This document shows positions 47,198 to 59,673 of a DNA stretch of 64,000 bases, piece after piece. A program made the translations under genes and the position numbers. The stretch comes from Austropuccinia psidii. Taxonomy: Eukaryota > Basidiomycota > Pucciniomycetes > Pucciniales > Sphaerophragmiaceae. The notes beneath the pieces were generated by a model that saw only the letters and a program-made list of their open reading frames with translations, ran no database searches and was not told the DNA's origin. Where the stretch lies: the NCBI GenBank assembly GCA_023105745.1, contig JALGQZ010000007.1:2029592-2093591 (forward strand). Reading direction: 5' to 3'. Within the stretch, counting starts at the first letter, position 1; the number at the start of each line of letters is the position of its first letter.

Positions 47198-48714
47198 TGT
47201 CACAACCATGGAAATTACCCTCCTTGACTCCATATGGCACATCAGTGCCATATCAATCTTATGGCAATTTGGCCATATCCATAATCACTGGCCAAATTGG
47301 CCCTCTCATCTGTCCTGGCCTTTTATGGTCATTTCACTCCTGGGGCCAACCTGGCCCCTTCACTATCATCAGACCTTTCCAGGCCATTCTTTGCTTTTGG
47401 GAATCTTCAGATCTTTCCCAGTCAATAGGGAAATTACAGCCCAAAAGCCTGTATTTGGCTTTTTAATCTTTAAATAGAGTTTTGAGCATTTTTGCTGTAT
47501 TCATCTGTATATGCCATTTTACCATGTATTATGGGAAATATGTCCAAAAGGTCATATCAGGCCTTTTGGGGCTTAATTGCCAGTTTTGTGCATTTTCGGC
47601 ATTTTTGCGCACTTTGCGCAAATACAGTTTTGAAGCTGTATAAGCTGTATTTGGCCAGAAACCCAAAATTGGCCAATACACCCAGAAACACCTTGTCACC
47701 TATGAAGTCACCAAAAACCCAATTTTCACTCTCATCCTCCTGACTTCACTCACAAAGACCTTTGGCCACTTTCACCCTTCAGCAACTCAAATTGTCATAA
47801 ATGGTGTTATACACCATTCTGCAGCTTTTTTCACCAGAAATTCAGTGGTGTCAATATCAGAGGGGTAATTAAACATTCCATAAGTCACCAAAGTGTCATG
47901 TCATCCAGAGGACCCATCAAGACTCAAGTGCAGGTGTAATTTCTCAAAGACCCATGACACCATCAGGAATTAATTGGTTATTCTCACTTCAAGTATTCCC
48001 TCCAAGGGAATACTGTCAATTAATTTCCAAGGTGTATTCAAGAGGCAGTTCCAAACAAGTTGTCAAGTGTCAATGCTCCATCAATCTAACTTGGCAACCA
48101 AATTAATTTCAATACAATCTAGATTCATCAAGACCTGTATTTCAATCATACATCATGGGAAAATCATTCAACACAGTTCATTTCCCAATCTGGCAAGGTA
48201 TACACTTCATCAAGCTGTCAATACAGCTTTAAGGATTCAATACAGACCAGCTGTCAGCCTGAAAAAGGTAAAGGTCTCAACCCTTCACATATACCAGCCT
48301 CCTTTGACCCTGGGGGGTTTTTCCCCCAGTTAATTAATATATTTTGATTTTCTTTTATCTTTATTTATCTTATCATTTTTGTTAAGTGAATACTGATATT
48401 ATCAAGTCAGTCATTTAGCACCTTTTCTCTTTTCTTTCTTCACCTATCAATGGATATTTGGTGGTCATATCCTTACTAATTCTATTGTTCATTTTGGAAG
48501 GTTGAAACAGTGATTAAGGACTTACTTGGTTCGCTCTTTGGCCATTTGGCTTCTCATTTCTCTTATTGCATCTCATCTTTGTACTTGCATAATTCTTAGA
48601 GAAATTCAATTATTTATTTTTATTTTCTTTATTATTTTGGAGTCTTGCAAGTGAGTCCCCTGATTGCTTAGTGCCAGGCCACTCTTGTTTTTCTGTCCAA
48701 GAGCCCCTGTGACA
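47198..48714 (+). repeat. Solo A-type LTR, long form
   Basis: 1517 bp from TGTCACAACCATGG to CCCCTGTGACA, with TSD TACAG/TACAA (4 of 5). The 3' half matches the A1 and A2 LTRs (ACATATACCAGCC, GGGGGGTTTTTCCCCC, GGTTGAAACAGTG). The U3 is about 800 bp longer and starts with a GGCC-rich block resembling 55,690-56,110. Confidence 0.82.
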
Positions 48715-50771
48715 TACAATTAATAAACCAAAATTCATTACTATTCTTTGTTTTTTCCTTCTCAAAATTCTGAATAGAAAACTGAAGTTTGAAATGTTGA
48801 GAAAAAGTTTACTTGTATTTGAAATTATATAATCACTTTTTTAGCACTTATGAATCTATTTTTTCCAGCTAAGAAGTATAAATCTTAATGAAATGAAGTT
48901 TATTGAATAAATATCAACTGGTCTGTTCTTAAAGAAAAACTTATAAAGAGTTTGATTCAGTATTGAATTTGAAAAGATAAAGATTTGTATAATAAATAGC
49001 TTATAAAAACACTGAAACTGATTAAAAAGTAAGAATTCAGATGAAGGAACCTGAAATTATCTCCATTTTTTGATGCTAAATTTAATTTTAGATGAAATTT
49101 TGGAGCTTAATTATTCCTTATTAAATACAAAAAATATTCTTAGAAAATCACACATTTCAGAAGATATCTTTTTAGCTAAGGGATTTTTGATTTGACACTC
49201 CAATGAGACATTCAAATTTGGTCTTATTAATCAGATCAAACTTAATCACATCTATTGAAAACTGAAAAATTAAAAAGTAAAGTGAAGAAAGTGGGAAAGA
49301 GAAATTATGAAACATTCAGGTCTCATAATTTCTTGTCCAAAATAGATACCATCTGTTTTTGAAAAATATATTGATCTATATTTTTTCAATAAAATAAATA
49401 ACACTTTACATACAAGATATAAAGTGTAAGACTATTACTTCATAGGACTCGCATATATAGCCCTGTATTAATCTATTGTATAAGTCTGTATTGTCACCTT
49501 GGAGAAAATCAAGTGACTTCCAAGGAAAGCTCAAATCACATGGGCGTAAAATTTCAGTAAGGATAAAGTAACTTCAAGCTTTAAGCATGTCATTCTGAAA
49601 TGATATTTTCTTCACATCAAAATCCCTAATGATTCACCAAAATAGAAGATTTTTTTTATTTAATTTAGAATTATGGGTGGGCTGATCTTATTGATATATA
49701 TATTGAGTATTACATACTACTAATTATAAGAATATCAAAATGAATTAAGGAAAATAGTTGTCACTTAATAATTCAATAGATATAGCTCAAAAAGTGAAGG
49801 ATATTCCATTACAGAACATTATAAAATGGGGATTTTCTTTAAGAAAAATCGGAAGATGTTTATATATTTCCGATGTTAAACTTTAATGATTTTTTAAAAG
49901 GGAAATGATTTTAACTAATTATTATTAGCTCTTTTGTATTAGAAAAGGTAACAGATAGCGTTCATTCTCAGCTCAGATTTCCTAAACTGGGAAATTGAGA
50001 AGTTTTAAAGCGTCAATCATTTAGGATTTCCTGGTACACATATGCCTGGACACAGGCTGTAGAGCAGATATAGATATTGAGAATGATTGGGAAGAGCTTT
50101 GGGTCACTTAAATGCTTATCTGAATTTGTGTTACTAGCTCAGAAATTGGAAAAAGCGAGTTATTAAACTTAAATATGAAATCTACTTTGAGCCACCTTTT
50201 GGTCAACTTCCTATGGAAAATACCCACATGTAAGTGGTGATGTAAATACCCATTGATTCGGAGTACTATTGAAACTTCAAATTAAATAAAAAAAACAACT
50301 TTAGCTCTGAGATATTAATAAAATGTTTTCCTAAATCTGTACTTGATGAAAAACTGAAAACTCAGCCCTTCCAAAAAATTCACTCAAATTAAACCACAAA
50401 TACACTTTTTCTATGGAATAAACTAGAGTTCAGCCACATAAAAGTGTGATTGAGATTCTCTGTAAATCTTAATTACCCTCATAATTTTCTAAGAGGCCCC
50501 AGAGCTTGGTAGAAGTGTGCTATTTAAAGCTGAATATAAATTTGACTTTTTAGAAGTATTGGGTGAAATTGGTCTGGAAAGGCCCAAAATGGAAGGGCTT
50601 ATGACAAGCCATCTTGGCCATAAGAGGTCTCAAAGTAGCCTAGAAGAAAAGAAGGGGACATGAGATTATGAAATATTATGCAACTGTTGTCTAGAATACA
50701 GCCTTAAACAGGAATTGAAACCTCATAATTACTGCATAATTTACTACAGTTGAACCACACCAAGCACCATT
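48715..50771. other. AT-rich DNA without recognisable gene
   Basis: No frame, RNA gene or LTR boundary recognised. Short resemblances to LTR U3 sequence (GCCCTGTATTAAT near 49,460) suggest decayed repeats. Confidence 0.4.
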
Positions 50772-52736
50772 TTTTAGCCTGTGAGACATGTATGACATAG
50801 CCATAAGGCCACAAATAGATTTATAGATAGTTTATTTAGTGTTAAAAAAACTTATAAATTTAATTTAGAACAAAAAAAACAAAAATAACATATATTTATT
50901 TTGGATCAACAATGTTATAGTTATTATGTCACTTTTGTATTCTAAACCAAAAATAACCTAGGGTAGACCCATAGGGTGTTATACCAAAAATAGTTTTTTC
51001 TTGAATTATTAGAATATTTAAGAATCACACAGTAAAATTGAAACTTTTTTAACATTTTTTATAATTGTTAAATTTAAGCTTATTTAAGCTTAAGTTTAAA
51101 GTTGCATAAGGTTTATGAAAACTTACCAAAATCCTAGTTAAAATTGAGGTGTTGTGTATATTTAATGAATTCGCTAAGGATCTTCCATGCAGAATTTAAA
51201 TCCTATGTGAGCTCAATTTAAAAAAAGCTTAAAGCCATAGTGTGGCTTTAAGTAGATAAAAGGGAAAAATCCATGCAGAAAAAGACCAAATAGAGCTAGG
51301 GTACCCAACTTTGGGGATCTCCAAGGACTTTGTTAAGGTTGTCCAGCTTATTCAAAATTTAATATTAGACTTTGTTCCAAATTTGAGGTTTAAAGTGGTT
51401 TTATAACAATTTGGACAGGAATTTCAAGCTTCCAAAGGGTAAACCCCAATATGCAAGCTTTAAATCAAGGCTTTAAGAGATTTCAAAGCTTATATAAGCT
51501 TAAAAATTTAAGGTTAAAAGTATGAAAACCTTATCAAAAGTTGCGGTTTTGTGTGTATTTCTATTCTAAGTGGAAAAATAGCAATAGCTCCAAAAATTCA
51601 TTAAAATCCAATTATTAATGAATTTACTTGAACATTTCACCCAGCTTACAAATTGATGTTATCTGTGTTTAAATTAAATTTCAAGTATCTTTCTTATCAA
51701 GTTTTAATTGCTAATTAGCCTTGAAATTAAAAATTTTAATTATTCTTGAAGAAAATCAATATTTCTTTAAAAATTCAGTTTAAGAGATTTTTGCTTGATA
51801 CTTTACCTTTAAGTTGTTCATGGGATGAAATTTAATATAAATAAACTTATTTTATATTAAAGCTTAAGATAATTAGTCCAAAAGAAGATTAAAGTTACTT
51901 GGAGTTAAGAATAAAACTGGTAACTTTCAATTGGAATTAAAAATAAGCTACCTTAAGCTAAGAACCTTATTTTAAAGCATGGTTTTTCAGTTTTGACTTG
52001 AGAACGCCCTCTACATCCACTATGAATCATGCAAAGCTACTCTGTAGGCATAAAAAGAGCCTACACATTACTGTTTTTTCCAATGACAAATCATCAATCC
52101 AATAAATTAGACATTTTAAACAAGTAATATTCTATTAAATATAAAATATTATATTATTGAATTAATTATTAACCTATTTTATTCTTTATAAATTATAAAT
52201 AAACAATTGAAATTTTAGAAGTTAGATTATATTGTTGTAATCACCAACAATACTCTTCTTAAGTGTCTGAATTATTTCAGAATTAATCAGAAATATGTGA
52301 AATCATAGAAATAAACTGTATATTGTTGTAATACTGTAATAAATCATTTTTTGATCATTTAAATCCACAATTATCCGTCAAATATCTCTACCAAGCCCTT
52401 TCTAGGCTCATTGGAGTATTATTGAGTGATTTATTATTAATTCTCAAAGCTTTTCTGTAGTAATAGCTTTCTTCAAGAATTATCTTTATAATTATTCTTG
52501 TAAAAAATAATCTTATTATTTTAATAGAGAAGTTTTTGATACTCCTTGTAATTGATTATTGTAGAAACTTCTTACTTGTATAATCACTAGTAGCTTATAA
52601 CAAGTAAGAGAAATAATTAATTAATTAATTAATTCATTTTGTTTATAATAAATTTTATTATTATATTTCATAAGAACAGTCATAGTGCTGTTGATGATTA
52701 GTAGTATTATCAACAGTTTCATAGACACATCCCACA
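50772..52736 (+). repeat. B-type LTR (H), abutting truncated A2
   Basis: Plus-strand counterpart of the B1 LTR: GCCTGTGAGACATG…CATAAGGCCACAAAT at the start, a near-palindrome at 51068-51099, TATA-like GGCATAAAAAGAGCC (about 52047), and the end CATAGACACATCCCACA (52736). The first bases are decayed (TTTTTAGCC for TGTGAGCC). No target-site duplication is seen. The right side joins directly to A2 integrase, whose upstream part is missing, so the junction reflects a deletion. Confidence 0.75.
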
Positions 52737-53699
52737 ATAGCTGCCCTGGACTTAGCTCAAATCTTTGTTAGCCATGTCTTTTACAAACATGGCCTTCCAG
52801 TCAGTATTGTTAGTGATAGAGGATCTTTATTTGTTTCATAATTATGGACCAATCTTTGCCAAAACCTCAAGATATCAAGGTATCTTTCAACTACTTTTCA
52901 TCCTGAAACAAATTGAGAGAAAGAGAGGGAAAATCAGAGTATAGAACAGTATCTTTGGGTGTATGTCAGCTAACATCAAGATGACTGGCCCGCCTAGCTC
53001 CTTCTGGCTGAATTTTCCAACAATAATTCAGAACATTAATGAACAAAGATATCACCTTTTTTCACCATTTATGGAAGGAATCCCAACTTTGACTCAATCC
53101 ATATTTTTCAAAACTCACTTTCTGGAAAGTTATCAACAAGACTGAAAGAAGTACAGAAAGTAGTCAAAGAAGAATTAGAGTAAGCCATAAGGTGATTTAA
53201 GAAGTATGCAGATAGAAATAGGACAATTCCACCTTATTTACAACCTGGGGACAAAGTATGGCTAGCCTCAAAGAATATCAACACTAAAAGACCCACCAAG
53301 AAGCTTTCAGAACAATGGTTTGGAACCTTTCAAGTCTTGAAGAAGTTTGGAAGCCATGCATATCACCTCAAGTTGCCTTTGAAATGGAAGTCAGTTCACC
53401 CTTTATTCCATGTGTCATTATTAGAACCAGTCAAGCAGTCAATTATCCTAAACAAAAATAAATTTCCACCACCACAAGTTCTAGTGGAGGAGCAAGAAGA
53501 ATGGGAAGTGGCTCAGTTTCTGGACTTAGATCTCAAAGGAGGTAAATTCTGGTATCTTGTAGAGTGTAAAATATTCAGTGAAGAGTCAGAAAGAACAGCT
53601 TGGGAATTAGCTTCCAGCATTACCAACTAACCAGAACTTTTCAAGGACTTACATTCATTTTTACGTGCCAATCCTGGCCCAAATACCTCAAGAGTTTGA
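52737..53699 (+). pseudogene. pol: 3' end of pol of element A2 (integrase core to chromodomain)
   Basis: Begins within integrase (A.LDLAQIFV) and runs to NTSRV-stop at 53697-53699. Identifiable parts are the VSDRGSLF motif, the degraded DGQTERV region, GPF-like WFGTFQVLKKFG, SVHPLFHVSLLEP and a damaged chromodomain (WYLVECKIF). There are multiple stops and frameshifts. It is homologous over its length to 1261-2220. Confidence 0.88.
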
Positions 53700-54401
53700 T
53701 TTTGTGGTGCTTGGTGGGGATTGAATTTTATGAAAGTAAGTTCCTCTCCTGGCATGCACATTTGAGGGGGTATTCTACCAAAATCTTTTTGTAAGCATCA
53801 CCTTGGCCACTTTTTGAGCACTTGTCAATTCTTTGGACAGATTCTGAAGGCCTTGCAACATCAATACCCTCAAATTGGCACCTTCTTGTCAAGAAATGGC
53901 CAAATTTCTTCTTTTATTTTTATTTCTCATTTTGCGAATCATTCCATTTATCATTATTCAAGAAATTAATTACTTCAAAGTCAATTATGGCAAGGTTTAT
54001 CTGTTTTATGGTGCTTGGTGGGGAGTGGAAGTTATGAAGGTAAGTTCCATCTCCTGGTTTGCATCTCTGAGGGTTCTACTTCTTGAATAACATCACCTTG
54101 TCCACTCTGTGAGAATATAATGCTTGGGTTTTATTTTTGACAAAATTCATGGCCAAAATCAAGCAACTCACCACAAGAAGGACAGACCTAAAGAATCTTT
54201 TTATTTATTTTATTTAATCTCTTTTCCTCTTAAGTTCTTTTCTTTCTTTACTTGTATAATTTTGTTTCTTTTATTTATTTATAAAGCAGAAGCATCCCCT
54301 CCCATATCATGTATTGGGAGGTTCCGTTTTTTTTTTATTTTTTTTGGTAGCTATAAAAGTGGGGATAAAAGACAAACCAAACACAAACAAGAACAAGGAA
54401 G
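53700..54401 (+). repeat. A2 gap between pol and convergent gene, with two direct repeats
   Basis: Same size and content as 561-1260: repeat units at about 53702-53822 and 54009-54115, each beginning GTGCTTGGTGGGGA. The conservation of both units in two copies shows they belong to the element. Confidence 0.7.
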
Positions 54402-55522
54402 CTACTTATCTCTATCCAGGTGATCAAAGGTTCTTTGGAAGTCATTAATCAATTCATCCTCATACCAGACAAACTGGGCAGCAATCTCCCCAGAAGAAGT
54501 ACCAGGAATTGTTCTATCATTAGCATACATAATTACCTCCCTACTATTTCTATAAAATCCTATAGAAACCCTGGCCACAACATATTGGCCTTCATTTGCC
54601 ATATTTGGATCCTCTCTGGTAACCCAGATAGGCCAAAATTCCCTTTGCTGAAATACTTGGGTGGCAAAAAACAGCAAAGGAGAGTGGTCTTCTCTTCAAC
54701 TGGAACTGGCCACAGGCTGGAGATGTTGGGAGGCAACCATGGGAGAATTTCTTGGCTGAGGAATGGGTGATGGTCTTGCTGTTGAAACCAAGGCAGGCCT
54801 AGAAGTGGAAGTACTTGAGGAAGCAGGAGGAATAGAGGAGGGAATGATGGAAAGGACTGGTTGGAAATTTCTGGGGGTACTTGGTACTACTTGCCTTTGG
54901 AATCTCATGGCAGCAGGTTGGGAAGGTGAAGTACTGGATTGTGGTCTAGAAGAGTTAAGTACCACCTCAAATTCTTCACCATCCAGTTAATCACTACATT
55001 CAGCATTGGTATCTGTGGGGGAATTGGAAATTTTTCTTGTTCTCTTCACCACAACTTCAGTGTTGATCCTTGAGATGGGGACCTCGGAGCTGGAATAAAT
55101 TGGCCTACCACCAATTGGAATGGGCCCTCCAACATTGGTACACCTAGCCACCTCCCTCTGCTTGGAACCAGTCACTAATACAAGATATCAGTATCACAAT
55201 CAATAAAGAAAATCACCATCCTTACAGTTAGAATACCCTGAAGTACCATTAGGCGTAAGGCCTCAGAAACTGGGAGCTCTTTTGAAAAAGGCCCATCCTT
55301 CTTGCTCCACAAGTATCTTATGATGTTGGAAGCTGTCATTCCAGGGCAACAACATTACTTCTTCCAAACAAAAGAGATATGGCACTTTGAGGACTTTGGA
55401 TTGAAACTTTGGAAGAACTCTTTTACTTTCATCAAACAATCAGTAAAAGCAGGATCAAGAACTTCAACTGCTTTGTATCTGTCATATGTTTGAGAAGGAT
55501 CAAAGTGGCCAGAAGAAGCCAT
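54402..55522 (-). pseudogene. Convergent accessory gene of element A2 (broken, one intron)
   Basis: ATG at 55522 opens MASSGHFDPSQTYDRYK, then VEVLDP and a Cys-bearing stretch (DCLMKVKEFF, SSKCHISF, CCCPG). Exon 1 (55226-55522) is followed by a 51-nt intron (55175-55225, GTAAGG…TATTAG). Exon 2 carries QREVAR, GGPIPIGGRPIYSSSEVPIS, a basic stretch (VVVKRTRKISNSP), a Pro/Ser linker and the end domain FWPIWVTREDPN, VIMYANDRTIPG, FVWYEDELINDFQR. Defects: stop after SFVWKK, a frameshift before the intron, a stop after AECSD and a frameshift near 54,700. The tail matches the intact 3-560 frame. The spaced cysteines may once have bound zinc; the function is unknown. It has its own strand, and so presumably its own promoter. 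Confidence 0.75.
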
Positions 55523-55689
55523 TGACCAAGGAAACCCCAATTGAATGAGGATTCCAGAAACACAAAGAAGAGATGGTGGCAGCACAGAAAGGGAATATTC
55601 AGCTAGTTAAGTCATTTTGGAACTCATTACTAGAAATTATGGAAGCAGAAGAATTCAAGCCTGGAGAAATCATAACATTTGTGGGGCCA

Positions 55690-56110
55690 TAAATCATTTT
55701 ATGCCCTCCTTTAGGTCCTCGATGTTGGGCTTCAAGGCCCTCTTGAGCCACAATCAACAATCCAGGACCTCCCCTTTGGCTCTGGGGACGTCACCTTTCT
55801 TGATGGTCCTGGACCACCCTCAATGGGCCCAGGCCATCTAGGTAAAACATTGAAATTTAGCATATCTTTGGTCCCATGGAGCCCCTGAAGCCCCAGAGAA
55901 TTTAGGCACAAGCTTTTGTTTTGGTCCTGGGGGACTCCAATAGCCCCCATGAACTTCAGAGACCAGAAAAACTCCCAAGGCCTCAAAATTGCCTAAAATG
56001 AGCTTAGACCCAAAATTTTCAAAAATGGCCACAGATGAGGCATTGACCAAGAGCACCCAAATGGCCCAAAATGGTCCCAAAAGCCATTTTGGGGTGATAT
56101 CTTCAAGGAA
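55690..56110 (-). other. GGCC-rich block upstream of the A2 convergent gene
   Basis: Much richer in GGCC/CCC than its surroundings, with Gly/Pro/Trp-rich open stretches on the minus strand (for example GYWSPPGPKQ). A similar block opens the long-form LTR at 47,210-47,450. It could be a promoter region for the convergent gene; that is inference. Confidence 0.45.
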
Positions 56111-56430
56111 AATGGGGACAAGACCCCTCCTTTAAATTATCAAGTGAATAATCAACGCTGGAGTCAAGAAGGGGCCCAAATGAACATTTTGGCCAAATCT
56201 TAATGGGGTATATGTTAATATACTCATCATTCATCATTTTTAAAGCAGAAGAGCTTTATGGCCTTCTCTTTGGGATACAACTAAAGGCCAAGGAATGACA
56301 GAAAATCTTGCTTATTTAATTCAAAGGAAAAGCATAATTCAAAATAAGGAATGTACTTACTCAAGGAAAAGGGGAAGGACAATTTAGTGAAAAATGATAA
56401 GGAAGAAGAAGAGAGGGATTTTCAGGAGAA

Positions 56431-57981
56431 TGATGTGGTATGCCATACCATTTTTTCAGTTTGCATTAAGAAATAAAATATTATTATTATTAAAAATAGT
56501 ATTTCATTTTAAAATTGAAATTAGAAGGGACTTTTTTAATCACATACAATAAGGAGGTGGTAGAATAGTGTGAAAGATGGAAAGAAAATAGGTTAAGAAG
56601 AAGAAATTAGACAGTAAAGGTGTCACAGTAGTATTACAGAAGGTGTTTACAGAGGTTTCACAAGGGTGTACTTTAAAAAAAAAATTAAAAAAAACAAACT
56701 AGGATTATATAATCAAGGACATTATTTCCCCACAAATTTCCCCACAAAATCAAGAACTCAATTAAAGCACAGACCTCTCAATTCAATTACCACCAAAGCT
56801 TAAATTGAAGACCTGAAAAATTCTAAGTCCCCTTTTTTTCAACACTCCCCTGGAGGCCCAAAAGCTATAAATAGAGGTCCTTTCTCCCCTAAAATTCTTT
56901 TTTCCTCATGGCCGAGACAGAGGCTCATCACAAAAACATAACTTTGTAATATTGTTTTGAGGGAAATGCCTTCCATCCATCCACATTATCCTGAATTTTA
57001 GAAATAATACTCAGTAGCTAAGCTCAGAAGTAAAGTTATCCCATCCCCATTCCTAAATGTTGCTCAGTAGCTAAGCTCAGTAGCACTTTCTGAGCCTTTT
57101 TTATAATTAATAGTAGATAACAGCTGGTCTGCATTGATTTATAGATTAAACTAATTGACTATTCCATTAATATTATAATCCCCTTCCTAAATTTTTTTTC
57201 AGGAGCTAAACTCAGTAGCATTGTCTAGGTGCTTTATAGATAATAGTAGCTAACAGTTGGTCTACATTATTTTATAAATCCATCCCATTAACAAAGTTAT
57301 TTATTAAGTAACCAAGCATAATAGTAAATTGAGAAGTAGTAGTGTCTGTTATCTCAACTTATCATCATAAAATTATTAAAACCTTTTAAAAAATATATAT
57401 AGTAGTATTTGTTATTCCAGGTTATGATCATAAAACTATTAAACCCTTAAAAAAATAATAATGTTTGTTATTATTATTTATCATATTATCAAAAGTGTTA
57501 TCGTCAAAATTGGAAATCTCTCAAGGTGTTACTATTCTTAGTAAAGGAATTAAAAGTATTTTCCCTAGTTTTATATATTTATTTACTTGTGTTAAGGTTT
57601 AGTAATCATTGTTTCCAGATAAAACAAAGTCTGATAGAGTCTTTTGAATATACTTTCCTGAATAGCAACCATCAAATAACATAAAATTGATTGTTAACTC
57701 AAGTAAAGATAATTCAGCATTATTAGGAAGGGCAGTATAGAGTATTCTAGCACACAAGCAGAGCAAGGGTTACAAGCTTAAACAGAAATTCAAAACTGTT
57801 TTTTTGTAATTTCCCCTTCCAGGTACTGCCTCATTTATCCCACACAAGAGGAGTTCCCACAATCATCAAGAGGGAAAGAAAATTAAAAGTAGAACATTTA
57901 GAAGAAATGTGGGTATATTGAGATGCCACTCAAAAGTGGCAGGGTATTATGGTGTTCAGGAGCCCACCAGTTTCAAGAGGG
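56431..57981 (+). repeat. LTR-like insertion or distal A2 sequence with a promoter motif
   Basis: Starts TGATGTGGTATGCCATACC. It has a clear TATA box GCTATAAATAGAGG at about 56864-56877 followed by pyrimidine-rich sequence. CTCAGTAGCTAAGCTCAG and variants recur at about 57010, 57062 and 57205. TTCAGGAG occurs at both sides (56421-56428, 57955-57962), which hints at an inserted unit, but I could not fix exact ends. No coding region. Confidence 0.4.
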
Positions 57982-58736
57982 TGATATGGTAACAAATACT
58001 ATTCAGGGGTAGGTTCATCCAAACTTACATCCACTCAAACACATCAAACCATCAAATTCCTTGTGTGTATCAGTAATTGGTTTCAGCAAACTTCCTTTCT
58101 GAAACATGCATACAGCTTGGTTACTCAATACAGCCTTTCAACTCTGATACAGGTTGAATTGACCCAATAAAGTTTTGGATTCAAAACTCTGAAACTGTAT
58201 GATCACTCAATACCACAACACCTCTTGTACAGATCCTGTACAGCCATACAGGAACTGTATTGTTCAAACTCAATTCAATAATGAATTCCTCTCATGAAAA
58301 TTCTCTGTCTGGATCAGGGCTGGTAATTCTCACATATACCAGCCCCTCTTTCTCCCCCTGGTGACTTTTTCCCAGTTAATCAATTTAGTTTATTTATTCT
58401 TTTATGAATATTCTTACTCTTATTTTTGGGCATTATATTTATTGGTATTGAGTTAATCTTTGCATTTCTTCTTTTCCTGTAAAGTATGAGTTTTAGTGGC
58501 CATATCCTTATTAACCCTTCTCTTTCTTTCTGACAGGTTGAAACAGTGGACTGGGACTTGTTTATCATTGGCTCTTCTATTTCTTACTCTTATTTTAGCT
58601 GAAGATTTTTTCTTATATTTCTTTTATTAGAAGTTCTACTCTTATTACACTCTTAAGTGTACTCTGTCCTATTTTGTCTTTGAGCCCTCCAAAACTGAGT
58701 CCCAGGCCCTTTTCACTTATAAGAGCCCCTGTGACA
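57982..58736 (+). repeat. 3' LTR of element A2
   Basis: 755 bp, TGATATGGTAAC to CCCCTGTGACA, homologous along its length to 7030-7753 and 26489-27198. A purine-rich TTTCAAGAGGG precedes it. It sits inside a D LTR, which resumes at 58737 (CACCCCATAAGTG). Confidence 0.75.
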
Positions 58737-59162
58737 CACCCCATAAGTGAATTAAAGAATTTTTCATCACTGTTAGCTTTGTCACTTTCCTTCCAAATTT
58801 ACTCTGGTCCCTTTGGGGGTGTCTTTTCTTTAATAATCCTTTTAAAAGCTTTGTTTGTATATTAACTTCCTGAATTTTCTTTCCTCAATTCATTTCAATT
58901 GAAATTTCTCTTGAAGAAATTTCTATTACAGCCTTCAATAACTCTTGTAAAGTATTTCTGGATAACTATTTATTGTTGTTAAAACAATAAATCATTGTAA
59001 AATTATTGTTTCATGCTAAAAGCGGTATGAGCAATAAAATTGGAATTTTTTTTCTTAAAACTCTTAAAATTTACTATTCTTAATTAAATTTTACCTTATA
59101 CAAATTTTGAGGACCGGAAAAGGACTTGATTTTTAATCAAAGTTTCATATCCACACCTTAGA
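58737..59162 (+). repeat. End of 5' LTR of the right D element
   Basis: Matches 8823-9204 in reverse orientation and ends ATCCACACCTTAGA, where the other copy has CCTTACA. The upstream part of this LTR is replaced by A2. PBS region ATTGGGGGCCCACC follows. Confidence 0.7.
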
Positions 59163-59363
59163 ATTGGGGGCCCACCCATGATACTTTAATTGTTACATAA
59201 TGCTTTTCAACTTTTCATTTTTTTTTATATTTAAAAAATTTAAAAATCCATAAAAAATACTTATAAAAAACAATTTCATATTATAAGTGAGGCTTTCTTT
59301 TTTCATTTCTCTTTTCAGAAATATTCTTTTCACTTAATTAATTGTTTCTTCATTTAATTTTAG

Positions 59364-59673
59364 TGTCTGAAAATGTGGTAGGACAAGAAAAATTTGAAAC
59401 AGCATCAAAAGTTACTAGTATTATCACTGCATGTACTGTCAATTCTGAGCATAATAGTACTATTATAATAACTCAGAATAATCAACCAGAACCAATTTCT
59501 TTGGAATTAATTCATTTAGAGATTAGTAATACCCTCCAAAAACCTAATAATTTGGTCAATAGTAAGTATTTTGATATAAAATTACTATTTTAAGCTTTTT
59601 TAATCATCATTATGCCTTCAACTAGATCAGGAGCAAGCTATAACCCCTCCAAAGGCTCCCAAAAAGGTCTGTG
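59364..59673 (+). CDS. Right D element: small exon and start of overlapping gag frames (truncated)
   Basis: Exon 1 is 59364-59561 (198 nt, the same length as in the left D copy; acceptor TTTTAG, donor GTAAGT), coding SENVVGQEKF…QNNQPEPISLELIHLE. A 64-nt intron (59562-59625) contains the Gag ATG at 59612 (MPSTRSGASYNPSKG), again 14 nt before the acceptor. Both frames are cut off by insertion of element C at 59674. The exon matches the left copy at peptide level (QNNQPEPIS.ELI.L.I.NT.QK). Confidence 0.6.

Noticed and set aside
53998..54060. GTAAGT within the 3' repeat units of A2 and A1 as splice donors of pol
   Set aside because: They lie after the pol stop, and no matching acceptor-plus-frame was found.
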